Of a stretch of DNA of 64,000 nucleotides, positions 12,401-23,865 are shown piece by piece. Made by a program: the position numbers and the translations under genes. How positions within the stretch are numbered: position 1 is the first letter of the stretch; every line of letters begins with the position of its first letter. The notes below the pieces were generated by a model. It had not been told where the DNA came from, ran no database searches, and was given only the letters and a program-made list of their open reading frames with translations. The DNA is taken from contig NC_091219.1 of assembly GCF_040958095.1 (NCBI RefSeq), forward strand, positions 30,577,252 through 30,641,251, written 5' to 3'. Source of the stretch: Procambarus clarkii. Lineage: Eukaryota; Arthropoda; Malacostraca; Decapoda; Cambaridae.

Positions 12401-15400
12401 GGACCAAAAAAGCAGAAGCCCCTGCGCCGGAGGAGAGCATGAAGCTCCCCGACCTGACCCCCAAATGCCAACAAAAGAGCCTTCGCCAAACAAACCTGAA
12501 CCAAAGGGGCCACCACAAACCAAGGAGAAGAGAGGAAGGAGATCACCCGGTTCAATGACCAGGATGGCTCAGGCGGCCCATGAGCAGGCCGGAGGTAAAA
12601 CAACACACAAGAACAGCTTGTGGAACGGAGCAGAAGTAACATCAATACCGAATGCAAGCTGCAGCCGCTCCACTAGTACCGCATGATACAAGGCGACAGT
12701 ATTTGGCATAAGATGACGGTCTTGGAACAACCACAAAAGGAAGGACAAAACAACCCTATCCAAGAAAGAAGTACACCTACACAGAGATAAGAAATAATGG
12801 AAGGACTGCCAGGAAACTTCATACTGCTGCCAAGATGAAGCACACAGGTGGGACACCATCAACGAAGCCACCCCGCACATCAAACAAGTGATGATTGACC
12901 AGAGTCAGAAAGCCCAAGCGCAAAGACTCGAGAAGAGCGAACCAGCCACATACCGAGCTGTACACATTCTGCTGAAAGAAGCAGAGCCACGGGAAGACCT
13001 ATGGGTTCAGACACCAAGCAAGCAGCGCCTGAAACCAAGGCTGAGCCAGCCACCTAGGGGCCAGAAGGACAACTCTTCCCTGGAAAGTCTCCAATCGAGC
13101 CAAGACCTGGAGAAACAGCTCAGCAGACACGTAACCCAAAGAAGGAGGTTACTGCTGGTCACCCTAAGTGACCAGCCCCAAAGAGCCAATGACCGCATCA
13201 ACCCCCCCCCCCCCAGTTTAGGTAATGAACCACTGGGGAGCAGTCCGAAAGGAGCAGGATTGTCGATCCACGAGTGACCCAAACTCACCGAAGCGACATC
13301 CACACAGCCGCAAACTCCCACACTGTGCTGTGAGCCCGATGAAAGGACGGACGCCCACCGTACGTGGCCGGGATGGCCAGGATGGCCCATGACCACTGGT
13401 CACAAAGCCCCAGCCAAGAAACGACGCGTCCGTGAACACACCGAGCGAGACCTTGGGGAGGCGCCAAGGCACTGAACGCCAAAAAACCCAGAGGAAGTCG
13501 GCGATGCAGCAAACTGACGAAAGGCCCCCAGAGGCCGAATCCAATGGTTGCGAGAGGGTGAAGGGAGGTCTCTGAAGGAACCAGAACAGCTGACGAAGCT
13601 AAATCCAACCCGCCGGGTAGACCACCATGGTAAAATTCAGGCCCCCACACAAACCCTCAAACAACCGTCTTGTGACCAGGGAGCCCCCAGAATAGGCGAA
13701 GGCTGGACCGCAGCCAAAGTAGAGCCCCCAAAGGGAGGGACAAGGAAGCGGTCCCAAGCGTCACACCAGACTCAGCCAAGTCCAAATCTGAGGAGGGAAC
13801 CAGATGGGACTACCTCCAGTACACCAGGAGCCCGAACCCGAACCCGAACCCAGAGAGCTGGGAAAGAACCAATCCCTGGCGAGTAGACATGCGGACCGGC
13901 TGGGAGCCCACACCAGCCAACCGTCGAAGTAGGCCAGAATCCAAGCGCCGAAAAAAACGCAGACGGGCCACCATGACCCGAGAAAGGCCCATGAAAACGT
14001 GAGGTGCCAGATTCAAGCCAAACAGAAGGCAACGAAAACAGTAACCCTGATTGCTCACATCAAAACCAAGCCAGTCCTTGAACCACGGATGAATCAGGAC
14101 ATCCCAAGAAGTGTCCTTGAGGTCCAGGGACACCACCATCCAAGAGCCAGCACCAACAGAAAATGGACCCGAGACTGAGTAGTTAAAGGAGGGGAAGAAA
14201 ACCCACTTCCTTCCCAGGGGAAGGAAAGGGAAAGTTCAGACAGGACAAGTCCAGAATGAACCTGAGGGCCTCGCAGTCCGTTTCGGAACTAGAAACACAT
14301 GGGAAAACCACCAGAAAGAGGTGGTCCCTTTCGACCACGCCCAAGCAAACCCACTCCGAGATGACCTGACATCACAGAAGAGGAGGCCCGGCCCGCCAAC
14401 CCCGACCCTCCCGAAGGAGGAGGGACCACCCAACACCACCACAGGGTGCACGAAATGACCCGAAGGGCCCACAAAGAGTTGGACCAGGTGTGAGCAAACA
14501 GAGCGAGCCTTCCCCCCCCCCCCACACCACACCCCATCAAAAGGGCGAACCATGAAAGGGCTGATGCCCCTTACAAGAACCCAACCCCCAAAATAGAGAG
14601 CTCACCACACTGACCAGACGAAGCCGGTTCTAAAGGTAACGCCGGCCCCAAAACTAGTACTACTGGCCTACTACAACAGAAAGAACTCCGAGCCCTGGCA
14701 TTACCCTGCTGGGAAGACCCCCCCATGGGCCCCCCCCCCCCTGAGAACCAACAATTCTGACACAGGACAACTAGACAAAGCTGCTTGCAGATACTGCACA
14801 ACAGCAGACGCTGCAAACAGCAATGGGCAAAAGGTCAAGAAGCCTATGAGACAGGGGCCCAAGCGGATTCCACAGAAGCAGCAAGCACCGCCTGCTGACA
14901 TGTGAAACGGGAAGCAAAAATAGCAACATCGCATCCCGCATGATCGACGTAAACAGCTCCAACAGTGCAGACAACGCACGCACCGCCGAGGCCAATGCAC
15001 CAGACCCAGGAGTGGCTCCAAGCGCTCCACATCCACCTCAAACCAGTCTGAGAACAGTTCGAGAAGGGAACAGAATCGCAAGGTTGAAGCCAACAGGCCA
15101 CAGGCGTGCAAGTTCTCAGTGACCAATGCAGCCGAAAGAGAAGGAAACCTGCACATGAAGTAGCACCACTCCAACATCCCGAGGAAGGGCAGGAGCGAAC
15201 AAGCATGCACTGAGGGACTCAAACTTGCCCCCAGGAAAACCTGAACCACCGTATGAGCCTTGCGCCACTCAAGCGTGCAGGGACCGAGAGAATGAATGCC
15301 ACACCTCCAACAAGAAAAAAGTGGCAGTCCGCAAGCCAGGATGACTCCAGAACCTCATAACAAACCCAGAAGGGACAGGAAGCACATACATGAAAGAAGT

Positions 15401-18400
15401 TGGATCCATTACGAAGGTATAATCCGGGTCGCACTGGAGGTAAGCTGCAATGGCCTTCACATGGGGCGGGATGCAGGTGACCGAAAACCACTGGAAAGAC
15501 GGGATCGAAGAACTCTCGGGATCACGGAACCAAACCGGGGGAGGGGTAGACACCAAATCCAACTCGTGTGAGGAGGGAAAAAAAGGGAACCCCCACTCCC
15601 TGTAACACCAAGCCTCACTCTGAGGGTACAAAAATTCAAGCGAGGACCAACAGAGCCCAAGGCCCCAAGTCAACTCCTCCCCCCGCCCCGGGAACCTCCC
15701 CACGAGGACCCGGGGCCGAGCCGTCCTCCAACCCCCCCCCCACCCCTCCCCTCCCCCACCCCCCAACTTCTAAAGAAAAAGCAGGCGCAGCCGTAAAAGC
15801 AGGAACAAAGGGAGGCCCATTGGTCCGACCCAGAAGCTCCGGTCGGAGGACCAGGCTCGAATGCCTCCGTCACCACAGCGGAAGGGGACTCGCCGAAACT
15901 GCCCAAGTCTTAACACCAACTAAACCCAGCCCCAACTCCAAAGCCCTCAGATGCTTTGGAACTGGAAGCAAGGGGGAGGGGAGGGCCAAGATGCATACAG
16001 AAGGGGAAGGACAAGGGGGGTGCAGATGGAACCAAAGATGAGGCGACTAACATCCCCAAGTCTGGTTCCCTATAACCAAAGCAGGGCAGCCTTGGGGCAT
16101 CCGGGGTAGCAACCAACCTAGTGCTCTGCAGCAACCTAAATTGAGCATGCAATGCTGAAGCTGCCCACACCCGCACATCGTGATCATCGGTCTGGGTGAA
16201 CTGAAGTAGGACAAGCAACAAAACCTCGCTAGACTCTGGGTCGAATGTGTCAGGCAGCATGATAGAGGCACACCCAGTGAGTGTCACCCAGAGACAAGGG
16301 GACAGCGCAACCTTCAAACTCACACGAAGCGAGAGGGAATCCAGGGGTCACATCCATTGGAACACAGACCCTCCCGTGGGGTTTCTACCAAGCTCCCCTT
16401 CCCCCTCCCGGGGAAGGGGGGATTGCGCAGACAGCGGTGCAGCGACTTGGTGATGTCATGCTCGTTTGCTTGTTTTCATTTTGGGGAGTTCTGTTCCACT
16501 AGTACGGCTTTCAGTAGCAATATTTTTAACCAGAATATGAGCTTGTTATTTGGGGCACTTACCTTTCTGGGTGCCTGACCCAGTCGATGGCAAAGATAGA
16601 ATGCTTCCAACCACACGAGGGTTTCTATGGGTCATTGCTTCTCGTGCCTCTCTGAGGGGGGCCAGGTTTCTGACTCGTGGTTCCGGTAGGCCTAGAACTC
16701 CATGCACATTGACTGATGCCAAAGTCTAATACATTCGTATCAGCCTGGATAGCTCTGGGGAGCCAACGGGGCTCCCCCCAGAAATGGCTGACAATAGGAG
16801 GAAGTGTGTTGATGGTGCTCTATGCCTATTGCATCACCACTTAGTGATAGTGATGCATCACTAACTGCTGCTGCATCACTTTTCCTCCTTTAGTAACTGG
16901 ACCTCTTCACTCTTTGAAAAACAAAATCAAAATGAGGCAGAGCAACTCCATCATTCAAAGTAAATAAAACAGTGTTGAATGTAATGAAATGCCTCTTTCT
17001 AGTAGGTCCTTGGTGACTTCCTGAAATGACTTCCCCTTACTGAGTCACATTAGGCATAGGAGTTCTGTTTGACCAGGGACCAGAGTCAGAAACCTGATCC
17101 TCCCTCACAGAGGCATAAGAGCTGGGGGATTATAACCATCGCTATCACAAAGAAAACATCCAGAAACTAAGTGAAGCAATACAGCAACCCATACTCGGGC
17201 TAGGCTTGTTAAAGCTGTGGCTGAGCCCCCCTCCCCCATCCCCCAGTGCATTCATAAATTTAATGCATTTTGTATTTAAATCAGTGTGTTCTCATTTATA
17301 TATTAATATTATTATATATATAAGTTCTGTGTATTGTTAGGCATAGGTTAGGTAAGGGGTTTAGATTCTGTTGAAGATTATTTATATTTGATGTACGTGG
17401 GTGAATCACTTACAGAGTTGTAGTTCAAACAGAGGTGTCATCAGAGCACTGTTCAAAAAATGTTCGAATGTCATCAGTTGACAATATAATTTGATAATTT
17501 TCTACATAGTTGGAGGTGTTCTTTTCACTGGTTTTGAGACTTCGGTCTCTTTTTGAATCCAATAAAAGTGTTTTGGACTCATTGAATTTCAGGTTGTCTT
17601 TCCTGGTGAGGTTGCAAAATAAATGTCACTTCTCCCTAGGCTGATGTGACTCGGCAGATGGTAACCATTTCAATATATAGCCTCAGAGAGCCACAAGAGG
17701 TTTCCCTCCAGAAAAACCAGGCAATAATAACTAATGTCAACGTACAGAATAATGCTGACTGCATTACCATGGAGATCAACATATGATGATAACTACTCTT
17801 TAAGGGTTAAAAGATTTCATGCACTGTACAATAGTTTACAAATGTACTATAGAATAATTCAGCTGTTGACACTGCCATGTCGTGATAGTAGGTTTTGGTG
17901 GCAGCTTAGTCAAATAATCCTCACTGAAGCAAACATTTGTTTGATCCATTGAATAATTTGCACTGAACTCAAACTGTTTGGACTATTCAAGATTTCTACT
18001 GGAGGGGTTTGTCAGCTCATGGATCCACTGTATGTCCAATGGTAACAAACATACCATGGAATACACTGTTAAAATGCAAGTACAGTAGTAAACAGGCACT
18101 ATACCCACTAAGGAAACATGTCTTCAGGTGCAGTGAACTGGAGAAATAACATCCAGGCCAAATCAGATGAATGTCTGGCAAAAGTGTGCAGTGGGTCTTG
18201 CCAGACCTCTGGGTGGCTTGGCATTTGCCACCTGGTGGCAGTAGGGAAAGGGACATTAAAGGGTGGTTTCAGCCATTATGAGTTTTGTTTGGCTATTCAC
18301 ATGTTACCAAACACTTCTCTAGTGATTTGTGTTTTTGTGACCATTCTCTCATTTGTTTTACTTCCTCACTGTGGGTTGATTCCTGATCCCCACATGTTCC

Positions 18401-19629
18401 TCACTTCTATGATATGGCCATAGTTGGATGCCAGGTCAGGTGTAGCCCTCAAATGCCAGTGTTATAGCAAAGCTACTGATGAGCCACCAGAAATATATAA
18501 AAATAATAAACACAATAATGACAGTTATAAGAACATAAGAACAAAGGTAACAGCAGAAGGCCTATTGGCCCATACGAGGCAGCTCCTATTTATAGCCACC
18601 CCAATTCCACACATATACATTGTCCACCCCACGCTTAAAACAATTAAAGGACCCCACCTCCATCACATTACGCGGTAATTGGTTCCACAAACCAACAACC
18701 CTGTTACCGAACCAGTATTACCAAAGTTTTTCCTAAATCTAAACTTATCCAAATTATGCCCATTGTTTCGTGTTCTGTCTTGTGTTGATACATTTAATAC
18801 CCTATTAATATCCCCCTTTGTTATGTCCATTCATCCACTTGTAAACCTCTATCATGTCACCCTTAACTCTTTGCCTTTCCAGTCAATACAATTTAAGCTT
18901 TGTTAATCTTTCTTCATATGACACGTTTCTAATTTGGGGAATTAACTTTGTCATCCTATGCTGGACACATTCAAGTGAATTTATATCCATTCTATAGTAC
19001 GGCAACCAAAACAAATAACTTACCCAATCAACTTACTTACCCAAAACACTTATCACTTACCCAATCCAAATAAGATTGATAACTTTGTGAATTTCCCCAA
19101 ATTCTTTAGAGCTTAGTGCTGCTCGCCTGAAAGCTCCCGTGACAGCAAAAGTCCCGTGGAATACAGTAGGTGAAGTCGAACAGTCATAACAGCAAACACC
19201 TCCCGACTGACGTGGCGCACAATAAAGGCATTCAGAATGAAAGACAGGATTCGTAGTCCAACCTTCCAGAGATGCATCATACATTAGTGCATTTACATAA
19301 ATTTATTTAGCAGCTAATTTTTCCTATAATTTTTCCCATTAAGCAGTTTCTTTGTAATGATAATTCAATGGAATTTCCTGTCCAAATATTGGAATGGCTC
19401 AATGCTGGATTAGCATTAGGAAAAAATATATTGTTGTACCATTTATGTATACAGTACAATGTAGTAGAGTATAAGCAATGTAAAAAAAAAATCATAATAC
19501 TAATTATTATTATTTTTATTAATTCATATAATTTAGCCAATGATACTGTATACTTTCACTTACTTGTAAAATCATGTCATAGGTGGCTGACACAACTGCC
19601 CCTTTCTTTAATTCTTTTGGGTCCGACAT
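471..19629 (-). CDS. RFT1: RFT1, N-terminal five coding exons (left-arm copy)
   Basis: Mirror copy of the right-arm gene. RFT1 is a multi-pass ER membrane protein needed for assembly of the dolichol-linked oligosaccharide used in N-glycosylation. It was classically called the Man5GlcNAc2-PP-dolichol flippase, although that biochemical role is disputed. Coding exons on the minus strand: 19564-19629, 19061-19262, 10996-11185, 5952-6192 and 471-611, all with GT-AG borders. Relative to the expected reading frame, exon 2 here lacks one G in the codons for REAF, and exon 4 has one extra base in an A-run. The right-arm copy is correct at both places. I read these as sequencing errors in a single gene rather than pseudogene decay. 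The remaining exons would lie to the left of the window. Confidence 0.9.
1055..1254 (-). mobile_element. Decayed DIRS-like terminal fragment
   Basis: It starts with the TGAATGTAATGAAAC end motif seen on the DIRS copies and contains a worn form of their terminal region. It directly adjoins DIRS fossil A. Mirror at about 60901-61100. Old and incomplete. Confidence 0.5.
1255..4919 (-). mobile_element. DIRS retrotransposon fossil A (left arm)
   Basis: A 5'-truncated DIRS-family element of about 3.7 kb, in the sense direction of RFT1 (intron 4). Parts in element order are the end of the gag-like region, reverse transcriptase with a recognisable YLDDW motif, RNase H, the region after it, tyrosine recombinase, and a roughly 560-base terminal module carrying the GTTGAATGTAATGAAAC motif at both ends in inverted orientation. 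It is broken in several places but is the best-preserved of the DIRS copies for the reverse transcriptase. Its truncated 5' side abuts a LINE fragment. Divergence from the other copies suggests an old insertion. Confidence 0.85.
4920..5590 (-). mobile_element. LINE fragment, reverse transcriptase core (left arm)
   Basis: Internal fragment of a CR1/L2-like non-LTR retrotransposon. Readable stretches include ADIAPLHKGGSKALAKNYRP, VALTSHIIKVFERVIRSQV, DFLKAFDKCDHGVI, SSVPQGTVFAPLLFLILVSD and SFTDDTKI (the catalytic FADD-like site has T in place of A). Both ends of the element are missing, and at least one in-frame stop and frame changes are present. It abuts DIRS fossil A at 4919/4920. Mirror at 56565-57235. 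Confidence 0.85.
6271..9195 (-). mobile_element. DIRS retrotransposon fossil B (left arm)
   Basis: Partial DIRS copy running from the middle of the reverse transcriptase through RNase H and tyrosine recombinase to a shortened terminal module (about 280 bases). A tRNA-derived SINE is inserted at 7948-8200. Its 5' side joins DIRS fossil C directly. Broken, with several interruptions. It sits in RFT1 intron 3, sense to the gene. Confidence 0.82.
7948..8200 (+). mobile_element. tRNA-derived SINE inside DIRS fossil B (left arm)
   Basis: About 250 bases. The head resembles a tRNA with an A box (GGTCGGCCGAGCGG) and a B box (GGTTCGATCCC) about 35 bases apart, followed by a unique body and a tail of repeated CTCAAGATAAC units. 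It interrupts the RNase H to recombinase region of DIRS fossil B, so it is younger. From memory this SINE is widespread in crayfish and related decapods. No clear target-site duplication is visible. Confidence 0.85.
9196..10200 (-). mobile_element. DIRS retrotransposon fossil C (left arm)
   Basis: Short DIRS remnant holding only the C-terminal part of the tyrosine recombinase and part of the terminal module. It includes a long A-run (about 9561-9583) and a perfect 16-base-stem hairpin at 9422-9457. It joins fossil B head to tail. An AACC repeat (10201-10224) borders it. Broken and very incomplete. Confidence 0.75.
9422..9457. repeat. Perfect hairpin, 16-base stem and 4-base loop
   Basis: GGGGCGACTGCAAGGT, loop GTGA, then its exact reverse complement. 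It lies in the terminal module of DIRS fossil C; mirror at 52698-52733. There is no T-run after it, so nothing suggests a terminator. Confidence 0.9.
10201..10995. other. RFT1 intron 3 sequence without recognised content (left arm)
   Basis: An AACC microsatellite at 10201-10224, then a worn segment resembling DIRS terminal sequence near 10470-10560, then A/T-rich sequence. No open frame looks coding. Mirror at 51160-51956. Confidence 0.5.
11472..16795 (-). mobile_element. DIRS retrotransposon fossil D, most complete (left arm)
   Basis: About 5.3 kb with parts in the usual DIRS order: a 5' inverted terminal repeat (about 350 bases), a GC-rich gag-like region, reverse transcriptase, RNase H, tyrosine recombinase and a 3' terminal module with matching inverted repeat. 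The terminal repeats share blocks such as the CAGTCGATGGC-like and CCAGAATATG-like stretches in opposite orientation. It has both ends but is broken in many places and is clearly dead. It lies in RFT1 intron 2, sense to the gene. Confidence 0.85.
16973..17210 (-). mobile_element. Decayed DIRS-like terminal module (left arm)
   Basis: Starts with GTGTTGAATGTAATGAAAT and keeps the GACCAGGGACCAGAGTCAG-like and CACAGAGGCATAAGAGC-like blocks of the terminal module in a worn form. A further related scrap lies at about 17628-17735. Mirror at 44945-45205. No coding part. Confidence 0.6.
17211..18520. other. RFT1 intron 2 sequence, mostly unrecognised (left arm)
   Basis: A/T-rich intron sequence with no convincing coding frame. 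Apart from the scrap near 17628-17735 I recognise nothing in it. Mirror at about 43655-44944. Confidence 0.5.
18521..19011 (-). mobile_element. LINE 3' end, 5'-truncated (left arm)
   Basis: C-terminal part of a CR1/L2-like LINE and its 3' end. Readable stretches on the element strand include QHRMTKLIPQIRNVSYEERL, GDMIEVYKWMNGHNKGDIN, NKFRFRKNFGKYWFGNRVVG-like and LWNQLPRNVMEVGSFNCFKR. It ends in the CCTCGTATGGGCCAATAGGC tail. It lies only about 50 bases beyond the exon 2 donor of RFT1. Frame changes and a stop are present. Mirror at 43160-43650. Confidence 0.85.
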
Positions 19630-19759
19630 CTTTATAGCTCATGAAGATTTCTGAAATAAAAGTATTATACAGTATAACAAATTATTGCTATTGTATGTAA
19701 AATCATTCTTCGTCTACATTCATATGCTAGCAGCATTTTGAAGAATATATGACAACTTT

Positions 19760-20150
19760 CAAAGTTATGTAAAGGTGCCAGTTCAGGGGTAACTTATCCT
19801 GTGCTACTTTTTCTCAGAGTCCCTTGTAGCTCACGAAGCTATCTCACTGACCCAACTACTAGGTTACATCAGCAGCAGTAATTCTGTTTGGTCTACCAGG
19901 GACCAGAGCCAGAACCTGGCTCTCTTCGCAGAGATGCAGAGAGCAGGGTGACGCTCTGCCACCCCACCGGAAAAGGATTCGGCAAGTCAATGCGTGAATA
20001 CAGACCTATGCTGGGTTCAAAGAGACCAAAGCCTCGCAAACTGTTTAAACCCTCTCAAACAATGTCAACAAATGATCGAATCTCTCTTAAATCAGCACAA
20101 GCTTGTTAGCATTAGCCCCCCTGCAACTTACTGCCAGCGTTTGGGGGGGT
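19760..20150 (-). mobile_element. Diverged DIRS-like terminal module (left arm)
   Basis: Contains worn versions of the CCAGGGACCAGAGCCAGAAC and CGCAGAGATGCAGAGAGC blocks of the DIRS terminal module, upstream of RFT1. The sequence that follows, to about 20900, may belong to the same old element or to another repeat, as it includes a CCTAATCAACGAGGCTGTG-like stretch on the minus strand, but I cannot place it. Mirror at about 42020-42400. Confidence 0.45.
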
Positions 20151-21180
20151 TACTGGAGCTCCAGGTTCTCCTAGCCCTCCAAGCCAGTTCTGACGCTGAT
20201 GTGAACACAATTGGTTGTCAACTATGTTCCCCAGATTATCTACAAGCCATGTGGGTACAACTACTTCTAAGCTAAATTCCAAACATCCTTGGGCTTTGTT
20301 CTGTGGGGCTATTTGGTTGGTACTGTTCTAGATTTAGTAGCTTCATGAGCATGTTTCCTGTCCAGTTTGTGTTGTGTGGACCTAGTTCGTAGCATACTTG
20401 GAGTTTCACGTGTTCATGGCTACCTTCTGTGTGTGCTCCCTAGCTACTGCCCCTGCACCAACAGTTCTCTTCTCTGGTGTGTTTGGGAGGTTGCTCTTTA
20501 GAGGCTGGATCACCAGGGTGGGAACCTTATCTTGGTGTCAGGGGTCTTTTGCCCTCTTCTGTCTAGACCTTTGCTTGATGGTAAACGTTTTTGGCCAGTT
20601 GGGGCACACTGGGGGGTCGCAAACTTGTTTTACACAGCATGCCAAGCTTGGTCTTCACAGCCTCGTTGATTAGGCTGTATCAGTCACGAGTAGATTGGCC
20701 TGGGTATCTCCTCCAGATAAGTGCAAGTTATTTTATCTTTTCTTCTTTGTAACACGTGCAGCTTGCACAAAGGATTTCCTCTTTCCTTCTTTGCCTTATT
20801 TGTGAAACGTACAGTTTGCATAAAGGATTTCCCCCTTTTAGAATTATAACAGCACGAGTAGTCCTGCTGTAAGACCCAAGACACAGCCCCGATAGGGATA
20901 GATTTACTCCAGTCAGTCGAGTGTTGTGAAACTGAAAACGTCAGAAGCTCGCTTGTGGTACCAAATCAGTGTTATCATTTTCTTTGGTTAGTTACATGTG
21001 CAATACGAAACATTCAATGTTATAAAAATAAAAAATAAATAAAAAATATATGTTTATTCATGTAAAAGTACATACATAGAAGATGAGTTACAAACATAAT
21101 GTTGGATTTATAGATAGAGCTAGTAAATACAGTACCTAGTCACTAATACGTACAGCGTTTCGGGCAAGGCGCGATGTGTA

Positions 21181-21203
21181 AATAATAATAATAATAATAA
21201 TAA
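21181..21203. repeat. AAT trinucleotide microsatellite
   Basis: About eight AAT units. The mirror tract near 40976-40999 has the same length (24 bases counted between matching flanks in each arm). Confidence 0.9.
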
Positions 21204-22084
21204 CATTAAATTTAGGAAAAGTACATACATAGATACAGAGTTACAAACATTCTGATTGATTTATAGATAGAACTAGTACATACAATACCTAAAGCCACTA
21301 GTACACATAGCGTTACGGGCAAGGTGAGGTGGGGAAAAAACAGACTAAAAACTTAATAGTAATTGAGCTTAAAGTATAAATTGCGTTGAAAGAATAAATA
21401 AAAGATAAAAAAGGAGGGAACATGGTAGAAAATAGCCAATATACAAGTTGGTCAACAAACAGCATTGTTTAAAAAATTGTAAGACATGGGTTGATATTTA
21501 GAAGTAAGGTAGGTTACATGGAGTTAATTAGGTTAGTACTTAGTTTTCATCTTAAACTGGTTGAGAGAGGTACAATCTTTGACATAATTGGGAAGGTCAT
21601 TCCACATTCTGGGTCCCTTGATTTGTAGAGCATTCCTAGTTTGATTAAGTCTTACTCTTGGAATATCAAATAGGTATTTGTTTCTGGTGTGGTGCACATG
21701 AGTTCTGTTACAACCTTCTAGGAAGCGTTGAAGGTCATGATTGACATTACAATTCAGAATTTTAAATATATAGAGTACACAAGAGAGGATGTGCAGTGAT
21801 TTAATATCTAACATATTCAGAGATTTGAGTAAGGGTACTGAGTGCTGTCTGGGGCCAGAGTTAGATATTGTCCTAATAGCAGCTTTGTGTTGGGTAATTA
21901 GAGGACGTAAATGATTTTGGGTAGTAGAACCCCAAACACAAATACCATAGTTGAGATAAGGATAGATGAGATAAGGCTTTAGGCATTGTATGTACTAGTT
22001 CAATTTCTTTCTTTATTATGCACCCCATTCCCATCCCGTGGGAGGTGATGTAAAGGATTACAGAGGCACTACACACACTCTCAT

Positions 22085-22150
22085 ACATACATGTACATAT
22101 ATATATATACGTATACATATATATACATATATATACATACCACATACATA
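22085..22150. repeat. TA/CA-rich microsatellite
   Basis: Interrupted ATAT and ACATAC repeats. The mirror at about 40030-40105 differs by small indels. Confidence 0.8.
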
Positions 22151-22285
22151 TCTAATCACTCACACAAATATACACATCAATAATCTTTTGTGTCACAAGT
22201 GATTCAACAAGAGGCTCACAACAGTCACTATACAAGGCACTTTACATCTATGGTGAGTCACACAGTTGCTAGTCTTGCTGTACTC

Positions 22286-22405
22286 CCACCCAACTGGGCG
22301 GCAGCTTTACAGTCATGTGCTCCACACCCACCCAACTGGGCGGCAGCTTTACGGTCATGTGCTCCACACCCACCCAACTGGGCGGCAGCTTTACAGTCAT
22401 GTGCA
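22286..22405 (+). repeat. 42-base tandem repeat, three copies (left arm)
   Basis: CAACTGGGCGGCAGC starts at 22291, 22333 and 22375, an exact 42-base period. The unit length is a multiple of three, so an open frame with a repeating PNWAAALQSCAPHP pattern appears, but nothing else supports coding. Mirror at about 39788-39910, where each unit has small indels. Confidence 0.9.
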
Positions 22406-22559
22406 TGCATTACCTACAGTAAGCAAATTTTTGGATACTTCGCTAAGATTCCGGACAGTACATCAGTATGAATGAAGTACTACACACTTTCTGGGACACT
22501 ATTGATGATGTTATCTCTAAATTCCACGATTTTTTCACATTCCATTATATAAATGACGC

Positions 22560-23775
22560 AAAGTATGCGAATAGTTCTGCTGACAGAGTTTACATTTAGT
22601 CAATCTACATCAGCAGATGTTACAAATTCCCAGAGGTACTTGTAGTCGAGCCTAAACCTAGCAGTGATAACATCTAGAAGTCTGCTAACTTTATTGGATG
22701 ACCCATAGACGTGCGGTTCTTCCTGCATAATAGAATGATGATAGATGGAGTAACTGGTGTGAATTTCACTTTGCCTCAAGTCTCCGAAATTTAGTTGATG
22801 TTCCTGGGATATTGCTGCCCTCAGGCTGTTCAAAGGCAGTCCAAGTTGGTAATCAATTCCCTCTTTACGAGCAAAAGTCTTGGCCAACTCGTCAGTTCTA
22901 TCATGCATTCGGAGACCAATATGGGAAGGAATCCACAGGAGACAAACTCTTACTCCATCATTGATTATTTCATCATATCTATGTCTAGCTTCATAGATAA
23001 GCACGTCACAGTTATGCCTTAGGGAGCTGAGGGCAGTCAAGGATGTCAAGAAGTCACTTACAATTAGCGTGTCAACTTTGGATTCATATACGCGCTCGAG
23101 TGCAAGGATTATGACAACCAATTCTGTTTGAAGAGTGGAGGCCCAGGTTACTTAGACGCGCTCTACACTCGTGGAGAAGGAACCATCTCTCCCTGTCACA
23201 ACAACTGCACTTCCAGCTGCACCATAGGATTGATGCAAGGATCTATCAGAGTAAATAATCTGGGAAAGGGAGCGCTCTCTGACTAAAGCATCAATTTGGC
23301 TTAAGGCATTGTACTTTGCTTCTTGTCGAAGCAAGGTTTGTTCTTTAATCAGCTTCTTGGGCGGGAAAGGGGGACAATAATTTGGAAAGGAGTGATCTCC
23401 CATGGGACAGGAAAGTGTTGTTGTTGTCTCTCTTGGTAGGAGTGATGAAAGTATACATTCTGAGCACATTGGCAGTTACGGCAATCCATTTGGAGGGATG
23501 CTGACCTTCAAGGAAGAAGGCTTGGAGGGCTTCAGTGCAGGGGATAGGGTGGGTTAGCCTAAGCATCTTGATACCAATTAAAGCATTAATTTCAGTGATA
23601 CGATCACTTACACACGAAATATTCAGTTCCTACCTCATGTTTAGTAATTTAGTTGTACGGGGGCATCCGAGGATTATCCTCATGGCTTCGTTTTGCATCT
23701 TTTCCAGCCCTCCAAGCATTCTCTCAGGCACTAGGGCAAGCATGGGTGCAGCATAATCAATCAGTGTACTAGCTC
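22560..23775 (-). mobile_element. LINE fragment with RNase H domain, I-group-like (left arm)
   Basis: The minus strand encodes the C-terminal third of a LINE ORF2. First comes a segment with KMQNEAMRIILGCPRTTKL and EGQHPSKWIAVTANVLRM, then an RNase H domain with the usual acidic positions visible in IYSDRSL, ELVVIILALE, LIVSDFLTSL and DRTDELAK, and the WIPSHIGLR motif. RNase H after RT is typical of I, Loa, Nimb and R1-type LINEs. The ORF is open for 173 codons at 22600-23121 but interrupted further upstream. Mirror at 38430-39640. Confidence 0.85.
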
Positions 23776-23865
23776 TACCTATAAATCCATCAACGTTTTG
23801 TATCTCGCCTTATATGTATATACTTTACCTGAATAAATATTTGATTTGATTTTGATTTTCGCTGT
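23770..23865 (+). mobile_element. LINE 3' UTR scrap (left arm)
   Basis: The stretch with ACTAGCTCTACCTATAAATC and a following GAATAAATATTTG resembles the 3' UTR of the LINE at 21020-22180, but on the opposite strand. Mirror at about 38345-38435. No coding part. Confidence 0.55.

Larger units (their letters stand above)
21020..22180 (-). mobile_element. LINE 3' part with C-terminal ORF end (left arm)
   Basis: The minus strand encodes the end of a non-LTR retrotransposon ORF2, with stretches such as MLDIKSLHILSCVLYIFKIL, VHHTRNKYLFDIPRVRLNQT and KGPRMWNDLPNYVKDC. The motif set matches the C terminus of CR1/Rex-type LINEs. The 3' UTR holds two related copies of a roughly 110-base unit (about 21060-21175 and 21213-21320) separated by an AAT microsatellite. 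The fragment is 5'-truncated. Mirror at 40010-41130. Confidence 0.8.

Noticed and set aside
16800-16885. Regulatory array of GATGCATCACT-like motifs
   Set aside because: A few imperfect short repeats between two DIRS remnants, with no supporting context; probably simple-sequence noise.
20398-20673. Possible short gene of 91 codons
   Set aside because: No recognisable domain, no splice context, mirror copy in a different frame; it lies in worn repeat-like sequence upstream of RFT1.
22190-22471. Repeat protein or CRISPR-like array in the 42-base tandem repeat
   Set aside because: Three direct head-to-tail units without spacers; the frame is open only because the unit is a multiple of three.
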